A stretch of DNA of 64,000 nucleotides from Bacteroidia bacterium (lineage in GTDB: Bacteria; Bacteroidota; Bacteroidia; CAIKAF01), in contig JAUHWY010000003.1 of NCBI GenBank assembly GCA_030427255.1, positions 1 to 64,000 of the forward strand, in the 5' to 3' direction. The notes below the pieces were generated by a model. The model saw only the letters and a list, made by a program, of their open reading frames with translations. It had not been told where the DNA came from and ran no database searches. Positions 1 to 8,036 of the stretch are shown here, in pieces; the first letter of the stretch is position 1; every line of letters begins with the position of its first letter. The translations under genes and the position numbers were made by a program.

Positions 1-72
1 AACCGGGGTGCCGGATTCCCATTCTTGGAGAATCTTTACAATTTGAGTTGGGGAAAACTTGCTCTTTTTCAT
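1..72 (-). CDS. IS3-family transposase OrfA, N-terminal fragment at window edge
   Basis: The minus-strand frame from the ATG at 72 reads MKKSKFSPTQIVKILQEWES and stays open to the left edge, so it is absent from the ORF track. The pattern MKKSxFxxxQIVxIL is the classic start of IS3-family OrfA, a helix-turn-helix protein (HTH_8/transposase_8) that binds the inverted repeats. OrfA normally has about 90-110 residues and overlaps a downstream orfB that encodes the DDE catalytic domain and is read by -1 frameshifting. Only 24 codons are present. The family call rests on the motif and on the correctly placed IS terminus upstream. Confidence 0.8.
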   Translation of the reverse strand, partial: MKKSKFSPTQIVKILQEWESGTPV

Positions 73-127
73 AGACAGTCAAATTTAATTCTAGTTTTGG
101 ACTGTCCGGTTTTGGGGGAAGCTTACA
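1..127 (-). mobile_element. End of an IS3-family insertion sequence (partial, runs off the left edge)
   Basis: On the minus strand the element begins with TGTAAGCTTCCCCCAAAACC, a TG-start, C-run/A-run terminus typical of IS3-family inverted repeats. It is followed about 55 bases later by the start of an IS3 OrfA reading frame. Only the orfA-proximal end is in the window, so the other repeat and any target duplication cannot be seen. The terminus sits inside an ATPase gene and supplies that gene's premature stop codon. Confidence 0.8.
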
Positions 128-329
128 GATATACTTTGGATCTAGTATCTATCTTTAATGATGTTTCAACACATCGCAAAACGCTACTTTTACCAAATCT
201 TCTTGGCCCAATTATGGCAACGGAATTTCCGTTATTTGCTAATGAAATTAGCTGTTTCAATACCGTTTCTCTTCCAAATAGTTCAGAAGGATTAGTTATG
301 ACTGTTTTTGATGAAAAAGCATTTGCCAT
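123..329 (-). pseudogene. P-loop ATPase gene truncated by IS3 insertion (5' fragment)
   Basis: The 68-residue frame starts with a FGRE box (residues about 18-21) and a Walker A motif GPRRFGKSS (about 41-49). This is the start of an AAA_16/STAND-like ATPase that would normally be several hundred residues long. The frame ends at CTG TAA exactly where the IS3 terminus TGTAAGC begins, so the stop codon is donated by the transposon. The start codon lies one base after the stop of the 1307-residue gene (TAG-G-ATG), so the two were probably co-translated. The missing C-terminal part should lie beyond the IS, outside the window. Function is unknown; the partner also ends in a P-loop ATPase of similar type. 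Confidence 0.75.
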
Positions 330-330
330 C

Positions 331-3300
331 CTATTCGACTAATGTTGTTAAAATTAAATTAATATCAGGATGGTGATTTGCCCACCATCTTCTAAATAAA
401 TCCACGCTTAAATTATAAACAGGTATCCCTTCATCTTCTTGTTGGATTATGATTTTCTTTTCTTTTAATAGGTTTATTGCGTCAGCAAGCATGGGCCTGA
501 AAGCACTAATTTTCGTGTCAGACCAAAGTTTTTGTAGTTCATTAAAACCAACGCCTCTTGGGTCTGTTACTCTATTTTTATTAAAGTGTACAATGCTTGA
601 AATCAATACAGCCACTTCTTTAGGGTCAGTTGGACTAAACTGATTGTTTTGAAAAATATTCTCAGGCAATTTCTTAACTAATGATTTCGATGAAGAAGGG
701 TTTTCTCCGATTAATATTTTGATTACTTTTTCAACTTCAGGAAAACCTATTACCCTGCGTTTATTCTCTGATGCATAATAGCCACAATATTTGCAAATTA
801 TCTGTATAAAGTAAGGTACTCTACCAGATAAGAATTTTATGTGTTCTATTGCTTCTGGAGTAAAGGAAAGTTTATCATCAATAACTTCAATAAGTTCTTC
901 TGCCGCTTCTTCATTTATATCATTTATTTGCTCCTCAATTGCATTAACGAGTTGTCCTGTGATTCCATATCTCTCATCTCGAATGAGTGTTTTTATATCA
1001 TACGTCCCTGCAAATACGAAGCTAGCTAATTCATTAAGTGAGAATTGTCTAAGATTATGTAAAAAAGCTGAATTTATTGTGCCGTCGTCTATTAATGTTT
1101 TGATGAAGGAAAACTCGTCAATAAAAAAGATTGGGTATACATCTATATCATTTAAATATTCAAGAATAAGTTTAAAGTCCTTAGCCCTAACATTTTCTCC
1201 TATTTTTAAGCCAGTTATATCCAATTTATATTTATTTGCATATTTTTCAAGCTCTTCGAAAGTCTGTTGATATAAAATATAATTCCAAAAGTCTGAGGCT
1301 CGTTTAAAACTTGCTGCTTCTGATAAGTCCCAACTAAATGTTAAGACTAATATTTCTTTTCCTTTTTTTGTAAATGTATCACCTTCAATATATTTCTTTA
1401 AGTATTCTAGTATTGAACTTTTTCCAGTCCTTGTTAAGCCATACAATATGTACGGCTTATCTTTTTCGACAGATAAATAATGTTGTGCTAAATCTGCAAT
1501 TAACTTTTTTCGACCCTTGAATAATTGTTCAGAAGGTATTGGCCCATCCCTCCAAGGGATATCTTCATAAGTTAGAACAGACTGTGGTTCTTCTTCGATA
1601 GTAAACTCAAAATGAGAAGCAGATAAAGTTTTCTTTTGATAGACAGGTGAAATATCAATCTTGATTTCAACAGCTTTAGAATCTTTTAATAGATTTGGAG
1701 CGATGACGAAGTTGGTTTCAATTTTTCCACCAGAAGGTATTTCAATTTCACTACTATACGGGATATCAATACTTTCTTCGTAAATAGTTGACTCACAATG
1801 AATATTTAGTGCAAATCCTTCAGCAGTTGCCTCACCATTATTCTTAATAATTATTGGTGCAGTGATTTCATCATTACTTACTATGTAGTAAGGGGGGTCA
1901 ATACTTATTTCAAGTTGCGGATATGATTGAGTTACTTTTTCTTCAAGTAATGAATCAATTTCTTTTTTCCATTTGGATAACAATCCGAAAAAGAATGTCC
2001 TTCCATAGAATGTGGTGTTATCATTAATAAAACGAAGTTGCTTTTCTATAATTGACCTTGATTGAATAAGAATATTAAGTCTTTCTCTTTCACCTCTATT
2101 AAGGTATGGCTTTAATAATTCAATTATTTTATCAATTTCATTTTTAACTTCTATATCAGTTGAACTGAGGAATTTATTAAATCCTTTTATTGCAGACCAT
2201 TCATTAACTAACTGTGGTACATTATGAGGTTCAATTTCTATGATAAATACATTATTCAGGCTCTCTACAAAGTTCTTTACAGAATGCCGTCTGTTTAGAA
2301 AAATATTTTTTAAGAATTCGCCTGGCTTCAGTTCAATGTTAATACTACTTTCTTCATTTTGGTTTATAAGAGTATATATTTCCTTGGTTCTGGATGAACT
2401 AGAAAAATCTCCATACAATACCTTAATGCCATTTGGATGGTAGTTAAGGTTATTCCAAGCATTTATACTAGAGGCTCCGCAATCTACAATTACCTTGTAA
2501 GCAATTGATTCTATTTCTTTATTTCTTGTTTTTATACAGTCTTTGAATACAGTTGCAAAATTTCCTTTAAAAAGTTCATTAAAGTCAATATCACTATCTT
2601 TTTCAATGTGATAAACGGCTAATCTTAATTTTAAATAATTTGCCAAAATTGTTACTAATAATTTTGAATCAATATTCGAAAGAAGGTTTAAAGATTCAAT
2701 ATAATAACTGCAAGCACTGTCGCTGCGTCTAATAAGATTAAGAACTGTTTCACTTTTTGAGATTATTGAATTTTTAAACTGTAGAAATAATGAATTGCCT
2801 TTTAACATTGAATAATAAGCAACTGACTCTAAATAATCCTGCAAATCATAACTACCAATATTTAATTCGCTAAAGGCTTTAGCTGCTTCTAAATAGAGAG
2901 GATATCTTTCAGACATGTCAACTCCACGAGTATTTTTGGCTTCTTCAAGTATGGCCTTTGCCACAAATGCAGTAGGCTTACCACCATTACGTATAATATC
3001 TGGATGAGTGTATTTATGTTCTTTAATATCAAGGTCAATCATTTTACTAATGGCAGTGGTGTCATCATCTGTTTCAATTAGCAAATGTTCATCGGCTTCC
3101 TTATTTGTTGGTTGCTCAACCCTAACAGTCTTTCCTTCAAATTGCTTTAAAAGGTTTACAGCGAAATTGTTATTGGGGTTTAAACCTAGAGCTTTCTTAA
3201 CAGAAGATAGCGCTAATGCCTGCTTATCGATATTTTGTGCTTGAAGCCTCGCCAATTCAGTATATAAATGACTTAGATTATTAGCTGGTGATTTGATTAA

Positions 3301-4254
3301 CTCATTAAATCTAATTAACTCCTGATAAGAATTTTCAGATAAAGCAGGATTGTTGAGTGAAGAATAAATCTGTGCTTTCTTTAACAGTAGACTACTTCTG
3401 TATTTATTATCAATTGTGCTTTGTTTTAACTCTTGATCTATTGAATTTAATGCATCTTCATATTCTTGTTGACGGATTAGGTCGTTTATTCTTTTTTCAA
3501 TTTGCTTAAATGCCTTTGTATTCTCTGAATTTTTAGGTGACTTAACATCTATTTTTTTAATCTCCTTTTGCCGCTCATTTTTATTTAAGGTTTTAAAAAA
3601 TCTAATAAGAATTCCAATTTCCGGATACTTTTTATCAATGTTAGTTCTAATAATATAAAGACATAAACTTGCTTTTTCAAAATCATCGATTTCAATATAC
3701 GTAACTAATTCATTCGCAAAAGCGGAGAGACTTTGTGGTTTTGCTATTGAATTACATATAGCAACTTTCCCAACTCTTGAATAGTAAACAACTACTACTG
3801 GGATTAATGATCCAATTTCGAATGCCTCAATTTCATTCTGTAAATCGGGTTGATATATCTTACTATTAGGAACTAAAATCTTACTATGGTCTTGGTTAGA
3901 GGCAACGCATGTGGAGCCCTTGACATCAATTATATTTGCATTTGGCTTTATGAATTCATCAACTCGGCCTAGTTTTTGTCTAAGGGATTTGGCAGCTTCA
4001 AGGATTTCGTTTTTCGGAGGCTTTTCTTCAATACTTGGTATTTTCTTTTCTTTTAATTCAGTATTTGTTTTTGAAATTACCTCCCATCCACCAATTAGTT
4101 TATCGAAAAATCTATTTTGATTGTTATCATTAGCTTGTAGTAAAACGAAATTTTCACCAATAGAAGTAACTATACCTTCTGGTTCTTTTCCAGTGGTTAA
4201 GTAAAGTTTTACTTTATCCCCAATTTTTATGTCTTGCTTAAATAAGTCAAACAT
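331..4254 (-). CDS. Large multidomain protein: Sm-like N-terminus, TPR/helical region, beta-sandwich, C-terminal P-loop ATPase
   Basis: This is a 1307-residue protein I cannot assign to a named system. Residues about 8-60 (IGDKVKLYLTTGKEPEGIV) look like a small Sm-like or KOW-like barrel. Residues about 255-375 contain TPR-like helical repeats. A helical region follows, and residues about 790-885 form a beta-sandwich with IIIKNNGEATAEGF, as in CARDB-like domains. The C-terminal ATPase has GLTRTGKSS (Walker A, about 940) and IFFIDE (Walker B, about 1045), then a winged-helix-like tail. It has no signal peptide or membrane segment, so it is probably cytoplasmic. It is the upstream gene of a two-gene unit with the IS-cut ATPase. 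AT-rich base composition and the DUF262 and integrase neighbours suggest a transferred defence module; that role is inference. Start ATG 4254 is preceded by an AT-rich stretch. Confidence 0.8.
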   Translation of the reverse strand: MFDLFKQDIKIGDKVKLYLTTGKEPEGIVTSIGENFVLLQANDNNQNRFFDKLIGGWEVISKTNTELKEKKIPSIEEKPPKNEILEAAKSLRQKLGRVDEFIKPNANIIDVKGSTCVASNQDHSKILVPNSKIYQPDLQNEIEAFEIGSLIPVVVVYYSRVGKVAICNSIAKPQSLSAFANELVTYIEIDDFEKASLCLYIIRTNIDKKYPEIGILIRFFKTLNKNERQKEIKKIDVKSPKNSENTKAFKQIEKRINDLIRQQEYEDALNSIDQELKQSTIDNKYRSSLLLKKAQIYSSLNNPALSENSYQELIRFNELIKSPANNLSHLYTELARLQAQNIDKQALALSSVKKALGLNPNNNFAVNLLKQFEGKTVRVEQPTNKEADEHLLIETDDDTTAISKMIDLDIKEHKYTHPDIIRNGGKPTAFVAKAILEEAKNTRGVDMSERYPLYLEAAKAFSELNIGSYDLQDYLESVAYYSMLKGNSLFLQFKNSIISKSETVLNLIRRSDSACSYYIESLNLLSNIDSKLLVTILANYLKLRLAVYHIEKDSDIDFNELFKGNFATVFKDCIKTRNKEIESIAYKVIVDCGASSINAWNNLNYHPNGIKVLYGDFSSSSRTKEIYTLINQNEESSINIELKPGEFLKNIFLNRRHSVKNFVESLNNVFIIEIEPHNVPQLVNEWSAIKGFNKFLSSTDIEVKNEIDKIIELLKPYLNRGERERLNILIQSRSIIEKQLRFINDNTTFYGRTFFFGLLSKWKKEIDSLLEEKVTQSYPQLEISIDPPYYIVSNDEITAPIIIKNNGEATAEGFALNIHCESTIYEESIDIPYSSEIEIPSGGKIETNFVIAPNLLKDSKAVEIKIDISPVYQKKTLSASHFEFTIEEEPQSVLTYEDIPWRDGPIPSEQLFKGRKKLIADLAQHYLSVEKDKPYILYGLTRTGKSSILEYLKKYIEGDTFTKKGKEILVLTFSWDLSEAASFKRASDFWNYILYQQTFEELEKYANKYKLDITGLKIGENVRAKDFKLILEYLNDIDVYPIFFIDEFSFIKTLIDDGTINSAFLHNLRQFSLNELASFVFAGTYDIKTLIRDERYGITGQLVNAIEEQINDINEEAAEELIEVIDDKLSFTPEAIEHIKFLSGRVPYFIQIICKYCGYYASENKRRVIGFPEVEKVIKILIGENPSSSKSLVKKLPENIFQNNQFSPTDPKEVAVLISSIVHFNKNRVTDPRGVGFNELQKLWSDTKISAFRPMLADAINLLKEKKIIIQQEDEGIPVYNLSVDLFRRWWANHHPDINLILTTLVE

Positions 4255-4648
4255 TTATATATTATGATTTTTAGTTTTTATGATTAGGTACAAAACGGAT
4301 CTTATGGTTTGGCCTGTGTTTCGGATTGTGCAGTTTGGGTAAAACCAAATGTACCGTCTGTGCGGCTGGCTAAAAGATATTTTAAAAAATGCCAAGGGTG
4401 GGCTTTTACTTTCTTTTCTGTCAACTGTCCCAATAGCAAAACACGGTCAGTTTGAAAGTCTGTCTGATTGGTAGATATAGTCTGTATGTCAATTCCATTT
4501 ACGCTCATTGTTTCGTTTTGTAGTCTGTCTTTTTAGCATTGGTGGTAAAGATATCGGGTATGAAACGTAGGGCTTTTCGAAGCTCTTAACTGTCCGCTCG
4601 AAACTAAGCTTGATAAGTGCCCAAAACTTGCGGAAACCACTGTCTGCC
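4255..4648. other. Intergenic gap, no convincing gene
   Basis: This 394-base gap separates the 1307-residue gene from the DUF262 gene. It contains a 68-codon minus-strand ORF (4302-4508) with no recognisable motif and no start signal. The remainder looks like non-coding debris, possibly an eroded mobile-element flank. I see no promoter, tRNA or repeat that I can support. Confidence 0.5.
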
Positions 4649-6265
4649 CTATGGTTTTATACCCATTGGTGGCGGTAGTACCAAAGTCTTCATAGATTCA
4701 ACAATCAATTTACTTCTTTCATCAACAAAGCCATCATAATCGTCTATTTTCAATGATTCATATGTTGTTTCATTTATAAAATTCGACTTTAACACAGGCC
4801 AAAATGATTCTCCTAGATTGTTCTCCATTTCTTTAAAATACTCTGAAGGTTTTTTATCAAGAATCTCACGATTATCACCGAGGTTAAGCATGCAAATATT
4901 GGAGTGATAATTAATCTTTTTGTCGGAAACCCCTAATCTATTTAAAAATGCTTTTGGAAATATATGATGAAACTCAAGTCTATTAATATTAGCAAGTGAC
5001 TTGTAGGTATCAATTTTGTCACCATTTAAAAAGCTTAAAGGCTGATTATTTGCAAGTAGTAATGCATATGCTGTACTTGTGGCTTTATTTAATCGAAAAT
5101 AATCTTTGGCAAATCCTTCGAAGTTTACAACGGTTTCGATTGGGAACTCTTCTTTTTCCCTTAAAGCAAAAGCTCTTACGTCCTTTAGTGTACTAGTTAT
5201 TAGACCTGTATTTGCTGAACCATAATATTTACTAAAGGAGGATTTCCAAAACCAACTTTTTAATATTTGTTTTTCATTATATGTTGGTCTTGGGTTTAGG
5301 TTGAAAAATTCAACTAATAGAGTCAGTTGAAGTCCATAAGGTAGATTTTTAATGGATTTCAATGGAAGTTCTGTAGTAACGAAATCGACCGCTAGCGTAT
5401 ATGCTTCTTTTGTAGATTTAGCAGCTATTTTTAATTCATCAGGAGCTTTATCTCTTAGCTTATCAATACTTTCCTTGTGTATTCCAAGCCCTGCACAAGC
5501 TGAAATATTTCTTAAAATATGTTCATTTTGAATTAGTTCAAAATTCTTGTCTTCACACGCATTTTTTACTTCATCTATAGCATCACTTAAATCAAAACCA
5601 CCTTTCCAAGTTGCTGCACGCATTAAATCTACCATAGTCAATTGTCGCCCCGAACTATTAATTCTTTCGAAAATAGGAGCTACTTCATCCAATTCCATAT
5701 CTCCAATTGTTACTGACGCTAGCTTGTAATCTTTTATAGAATTAAGCAACTTAGTTGCATTATTTGTGTACTTCTCTTTTTTAGGACTTGCTTCAAATGC
5801 TTTACATTGGTTGAGAAAGCTCGAAGTGTCCATAAGTTTATTTAGAGGAAAGTAATTAAGTTTTTCTTCTCCTTTAGAGTGTACAAACTCTTCCTTTTCA
5901 ACATCAAAGGATACGTTCCATTCGCTGTTTACATTAGCACCATTCCAATATAATGTTCCACAGAGCGATGATAGTCTTTGCTGTCCATCGAGAAGATAAT
6001 TAAAAGGATAATCTTCTGATCTAAATTTTATATCAAGCTCTCCAATCTTATTTTCACTTGCTAATTCTTGCTTGGTATGCCAAAGCAGAATACTTCCAAT
6101 CGGATATCCACGATAAATACTATCTAGCAACTTTAATATATCTGTTTTCTTCCAAACGAATGGGCGTTGAAATTTGGGAAGTTTGATATCACCATCTTTT
6201 ACTCTTGTAACAAGCTCTTCAATTCTAAGAACTTCTGGTCTAGGGTCTATTTTTTTCTTTGACAT
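4649..6265 (-). CDS. DUF262/HNH protein, GmrSD-like (type IV restriction-related)
   Basis: The 538-residue protein has the DUF262 (GmrS) signature: FQRPFVW at about 32-38, GYPIGSILLW at about 53-62 and the invariant DGQQR at 93-97, a ParB/Srx-like NTPase fold. The C-terminal half ends in an HNH-type motif, RLEFHHIFPKAFLNRL (about 430-445), resembling the DUF1524 (GmrD) nuclease half. Single-chain DUF262-HNH proteins act as modification-dependent nucleases or anti-phage effectors in characterised relatives (GmrSD, BrxU, SspE); the activity here is inferred. It lies alone in an AT-rich island beside the 1307-residue ATPase gene and an integrase stub. There is no methyltransferase nearby, which fits a type IV mode in which host DNA need not be modified. 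Confidence 0.85.
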   Translation of the reverse strand: MSKKKIDPRPEVLRIEELVTRVKDGDIKLPKFQRPFVWKKTDILKLLDSIYRGYPIGSILLWHTKQELASENKIGELDIKFRSEDYPFNYLLDGQQRLSSLCGTLYWNGANVNSEWNVSFDVEKEEFVHSKGEEKLNYFPLNKLMDTSSFLNQCKAFEASPKKEKYTNNATKLLNSIKDYKLASVTIGDMELDEVAPIFERINSSGRQLTMVDLMRAATWKGGFDLSDAIDEVKNACEDKNFELIQNEHILRNISACAGLGIHKESIDKLRDKAPDELKIAAKSTKEAYTLAVDFVTTELPLKSIKNLPYGLQLTLLVEFFNLNPRPTYNEKQILKSWFWKSSFSKYYGSANTGLITSTLKDVRAFALREKEEFPIETVVNFEGFAKDYFRLNKATSTAYALLLANNQPLSFLNGDKIDTYKSLANINRLEFHHIFPKAFLNRLGVSDKKINYHSNICMLNLGDNREILDKKPSEYFKEMENNLGESFWPVLKSNFINETTYESLKIDDYDGFVDERSKLIVESMKTLVLPPPMGIKP

Positions 6266-6294
6266 AGTGTTTTGTTATTACCGCCAACTCGTTT

Positions 6295-6319
6295 ATAAAT
6301 GAGGCCAAACCTCATTTAT
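6295..6319. terminator. Perfect 10-bp hairpin upstream of the DUF262 gene
   Basis: ATAAATGAGG and CCTCATTTAT pair perfectly around a five-base loop. The hairpin lies 30 bases upstream of the DUF262 start. No strong T-run follows on either strand, so it could be an operator or a weak terminator. Confidence 0.4.
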
Positions 6320-6414
6320 CCACTCTCAATGGTAGGCTAAGTGATGGTTTTCCTCATTCGTTTATTCTTTGCTAATATAAGTTGTTTTCACAAATCATGG
6401 AACAGTGAACGGAC

Positions 6415-6570
6415 CTATTGAAGTAGCCGGTTGCTAACTTGCGTGTACATCTCTGTTGTCTTGCTGCTCTTATGCCCAAGCAACTCTTGAATGACTCGCA
6501 AATCGGCACCCGCCACAAGCAGTTGCGTTGAATAGCTGAGCCTCAGCAAATGAAGCGTAGCTTTCTTGCA
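6415..6570 (-). pseudogene. Tyrosine recombinase (XerD/phage-integrase family), C-terminal remnant
   Basis: No ORF of this frame is in the track. Read on the minus strand to the TAG at 6417-6415, the sequence encodes [17 protein letters not shown], then [20 protein letters not shown] and TQVSNRLLQ. This is the conserved C-terminus of tyrosine recombinases, including the LGHxxxxTTxxY segment with the nucleophilic tyrosine. The RHSFATH box has become RLSYSTQ, so two usually conserved histidines are lost. No start codon or N-terminal domain is present; upstream sequence turns into a GC-rich repeat. It is a decayed integrase stub marking the right edge of the AT-rich island. Confidence 0.85.
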
Positions 6571-6580
6571 GACTGCTGTT

Positions 6581-6630
6581 TAGCCTAAGGTTTCACCCGC
6601 AACACAGCCTACGGTTGAAACCGTGGGCTA
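6581..6630. repeat. Short palindromic REP-like element
   Basis: TAGCCTAAGGTTTCA and TGAAACCGTGGGCTA form an imperfect inverted repeat (13 of 15 positions) around a 20-base spacer, directly beside the integrase stub. It resembles RAYT-associated REP repeats, but no RAYT transposase is in the window. Confidence 0.5.
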
Positions 6631-6669
6631 GCAAAAATCTCCAAACGGAGCTTAACGCGCCCCGGCGGA

Positions 6670-6784
6670 GGCCAATTAGCCTGCCGAAGTGGGGTGCTCA
6701 GCCGCCGCGGGGGCAAGAGCGACCACAGGAAGCTCCTTGCCCCCGCATAGCGGCGTAGCTACCCCACAAGGCAGCTAATGGCCG
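6670..6784. repeat. GC-rich foldback element, copy 1
   Basis: A long imperfect hairpin: the outer arms GGCCAATTAGCCTGCC / GGCAGCTAATGGCC and the inner arms GCGGGGGCAAG / CTTGCCCCCGC pair nearly end to end. It fills the gap between the island edge and the TPM gene and belongs to the family seen in at least nine other gaps. Confidence 0.6.
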
Positions 6785-6821
6785 GAGACGGATAAGGCGC
6801 CCAAAAAAAACCAAAAAAATT

Positions 6822-7586
6822 CTACCAGGAACCGCCGGCACCGCCGCCGCCAAAGCTTCCTCCGCCAAAACCGCCGAAACCGCCGCCACCGCCAAAGCCG
6901 CCGCCGCCACTAAAGCCACCGCCGCTCCCAAAGGTGGTGCCCCAAAAAATGGGACCGCCGCCTCTAAAACCGCCGCCTTTGCCGCCGCCGCCCTTGTTCT
7001 TCCGGCCAAAAAAGAAGCCGCCAACCAAAAAGGCAATCACCAGCAACAAGAGCAATAAAGGCATGTACTTTTCGCGCTTTTCGGCCGCAGTAAGCTCGGA
7101 CTCGTACTCGCCGCGCGAAGCAGCCATGAGCGCATCAACCGCCTCATTAACCCCCTGGTAATACAGGCTTTCTTTAAAATTGGGCACGATGTGCCGCTCT
7201 ATAATCCGCTTTGCCAAGGCATCCGGAATGGCGCCCTCCAAGCCATAGCCGACCTGTATGCGCACTTCCCGGTCTTGCATGGCCGCATACAACAGCACGC
7301 CATTGTTTTTTTCGCCCGAGCCAATGCCCCAAGCCTCGGCAATGCGTAGACTATAATCAAAGGCATCTTCGCCCTCCAAACTATTGTCCAAAATCACCGC
7401 AATTTGGTTGGAGGTGCTGTCGTAAAACTGTACGAGCTTTTGCTCCAGGCTATTGACTTGATTTGAACTGAGTCGACCCGCAAAATCATAGACCAGTTGT
7501 TTCTCTTTCTTAGGTATTTGCTTGGCTTGTAGTCCGCCGGCAAAGGCCAATAGAAAGAAAAAACTTAGTAAGCGCCATTTAGTCAT
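6822..7586 (-). CDS. Secreted/membrane TPM-domain protein (YgcG family) with glycine-rich tail
   Basis: I take the start at ATG 7586, which gives 254 residues, rather than the longer track start. It yields a clean signal peptide (MTKWRLLSFFFLLAFAGGLQA) and an ATGACTAA overlap with the upstream gene. A TPM (DUF477) domain spans about 30-170, with VYDFAGRLSS near its start and QVGYGLEGAIPDA near its end. A transmembrane segment (PLLLLLLVIAFLVGGFFFG) follows, then a tail made almost entirely of Gly, Phe and Ser ending GGAGGSW. TPM domains face the extracytoplasmic side and are linked to membrane protein quality control; the exact role is unknown. It is the last gene of lemA-TPM-TPM, a recurrent unit. 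Confidence 0.9.
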   Translation of the reverse strand: MTKWRLLSFFFLLAFAGGLQAKQIPKKEKQLVYDFAGRLSSNQVNSLEQKLVQFYDSTSNQIAVILDNSLEGEDAFDYSLRIAEAWGIGSGEKNNGVLLYAAMQDREVRIQVGYGLEGAIPDALAKRIIERHIVPNFKESLYYQGVNEAVDALMAASRGEYESELTAAEKREKYMPLLLLLLVIAFLVGGFFFGRKNKGGGGKGGGFRGGGPIFWGTTFGSGGGFSGGGGFGGGGGFGGFGGGSFGGGGAGGSW

Positions 7587-8034
7587 CGGAACCTCCTTCG
7601 GGTTTGCCGAACGAAAGATCATCGGAAAGTTCGTTGGGGTTGTTTTTGGTCTTGGGGAAATAGCTTTGAAGCTTTTCGCCCACGTCACGGATGGCCAGGC
7701 ACAAGCCTTCGGTATATTTTCCTTGCTTAAAATACTCCACCATCAAATCCTTCTCGGCTTGCCAAAAATTATCGCCCACTTTTTCGTGGATGCCTTTGTC
7801 GCCCACAATGGCCAATTTATGGTCCTTATAAGCTACAAAAATTAAAACGCCATTTCGGGCGTCGGTTTCGTGCATGCCCAATTTGCCAAACCAGTCTACG
7901 GCTTCTTGGTAGGCATCGCCGGAGCAGGTGGCTTCGAGGTGCACTCGGATTTCGCCATTGGTTTGGGCCTCAGCACTGCGGATGGCTTCAATAATGGTTT
8001 CTTGTTCTTGTTCGCTAAAAAAAGTTTCAGGCAT
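7579..8034 (-). CDS. TPM-domain protein (DUF477), soluble paralogue
   Basis: The 151-residue protein is a bare TPM domain: SAEAQTNGEIRVHLE near 20-34, RNGVLIFVAYKDHKLAIVGD around 61-80, and KVGDNFW near 85. There is no signal peptide or membrane span, so unlike its downstream paralogue it probably stays in the cytoplasm. The C-terminus is acidic. It lies 2 bases after lemA and overlaps the next TPM gene by 8 bases, indicating translational coupling within the lemA operon. The biochemical function of this family is not established. Confidence 0.9.
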   Translation of the reverse strand: MPETFFSEQEQETIIEAIRSAEAQTNGEIRVHLEATCSGDAYQEAVDWFGKLGMHETDARNGVLIFVAYKDHKLAIVGDKGIHEKVGDNFWQAEKDLMVEYFKQGKYTEGLCLAIRDVGEKLQSYFPKTKNNPNELSDDLSFGKPEGGSDD

Positions 8035-8036
8035 AA

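Noticed and set aside
25-342. 105-codon plus-strand ORF at the left edge
   Set aside because: It is antisense to the IS3 end and the ATPase fragment, both of which have recognisable motifs; it has none.
4302-4508. 68-codon minus-strand ORF between the 1307-residue gene and the DUF262 gene
   Set aside because: No motif, promoter or coupling to a neighbour supports it; I cannot exclude an eroded gene.
6415-6570. Functional integrase gene
   Set aside because: There is no N-terminal domain or start codon, and two conserved histidines are missing; only a C-terminal remnant remains.
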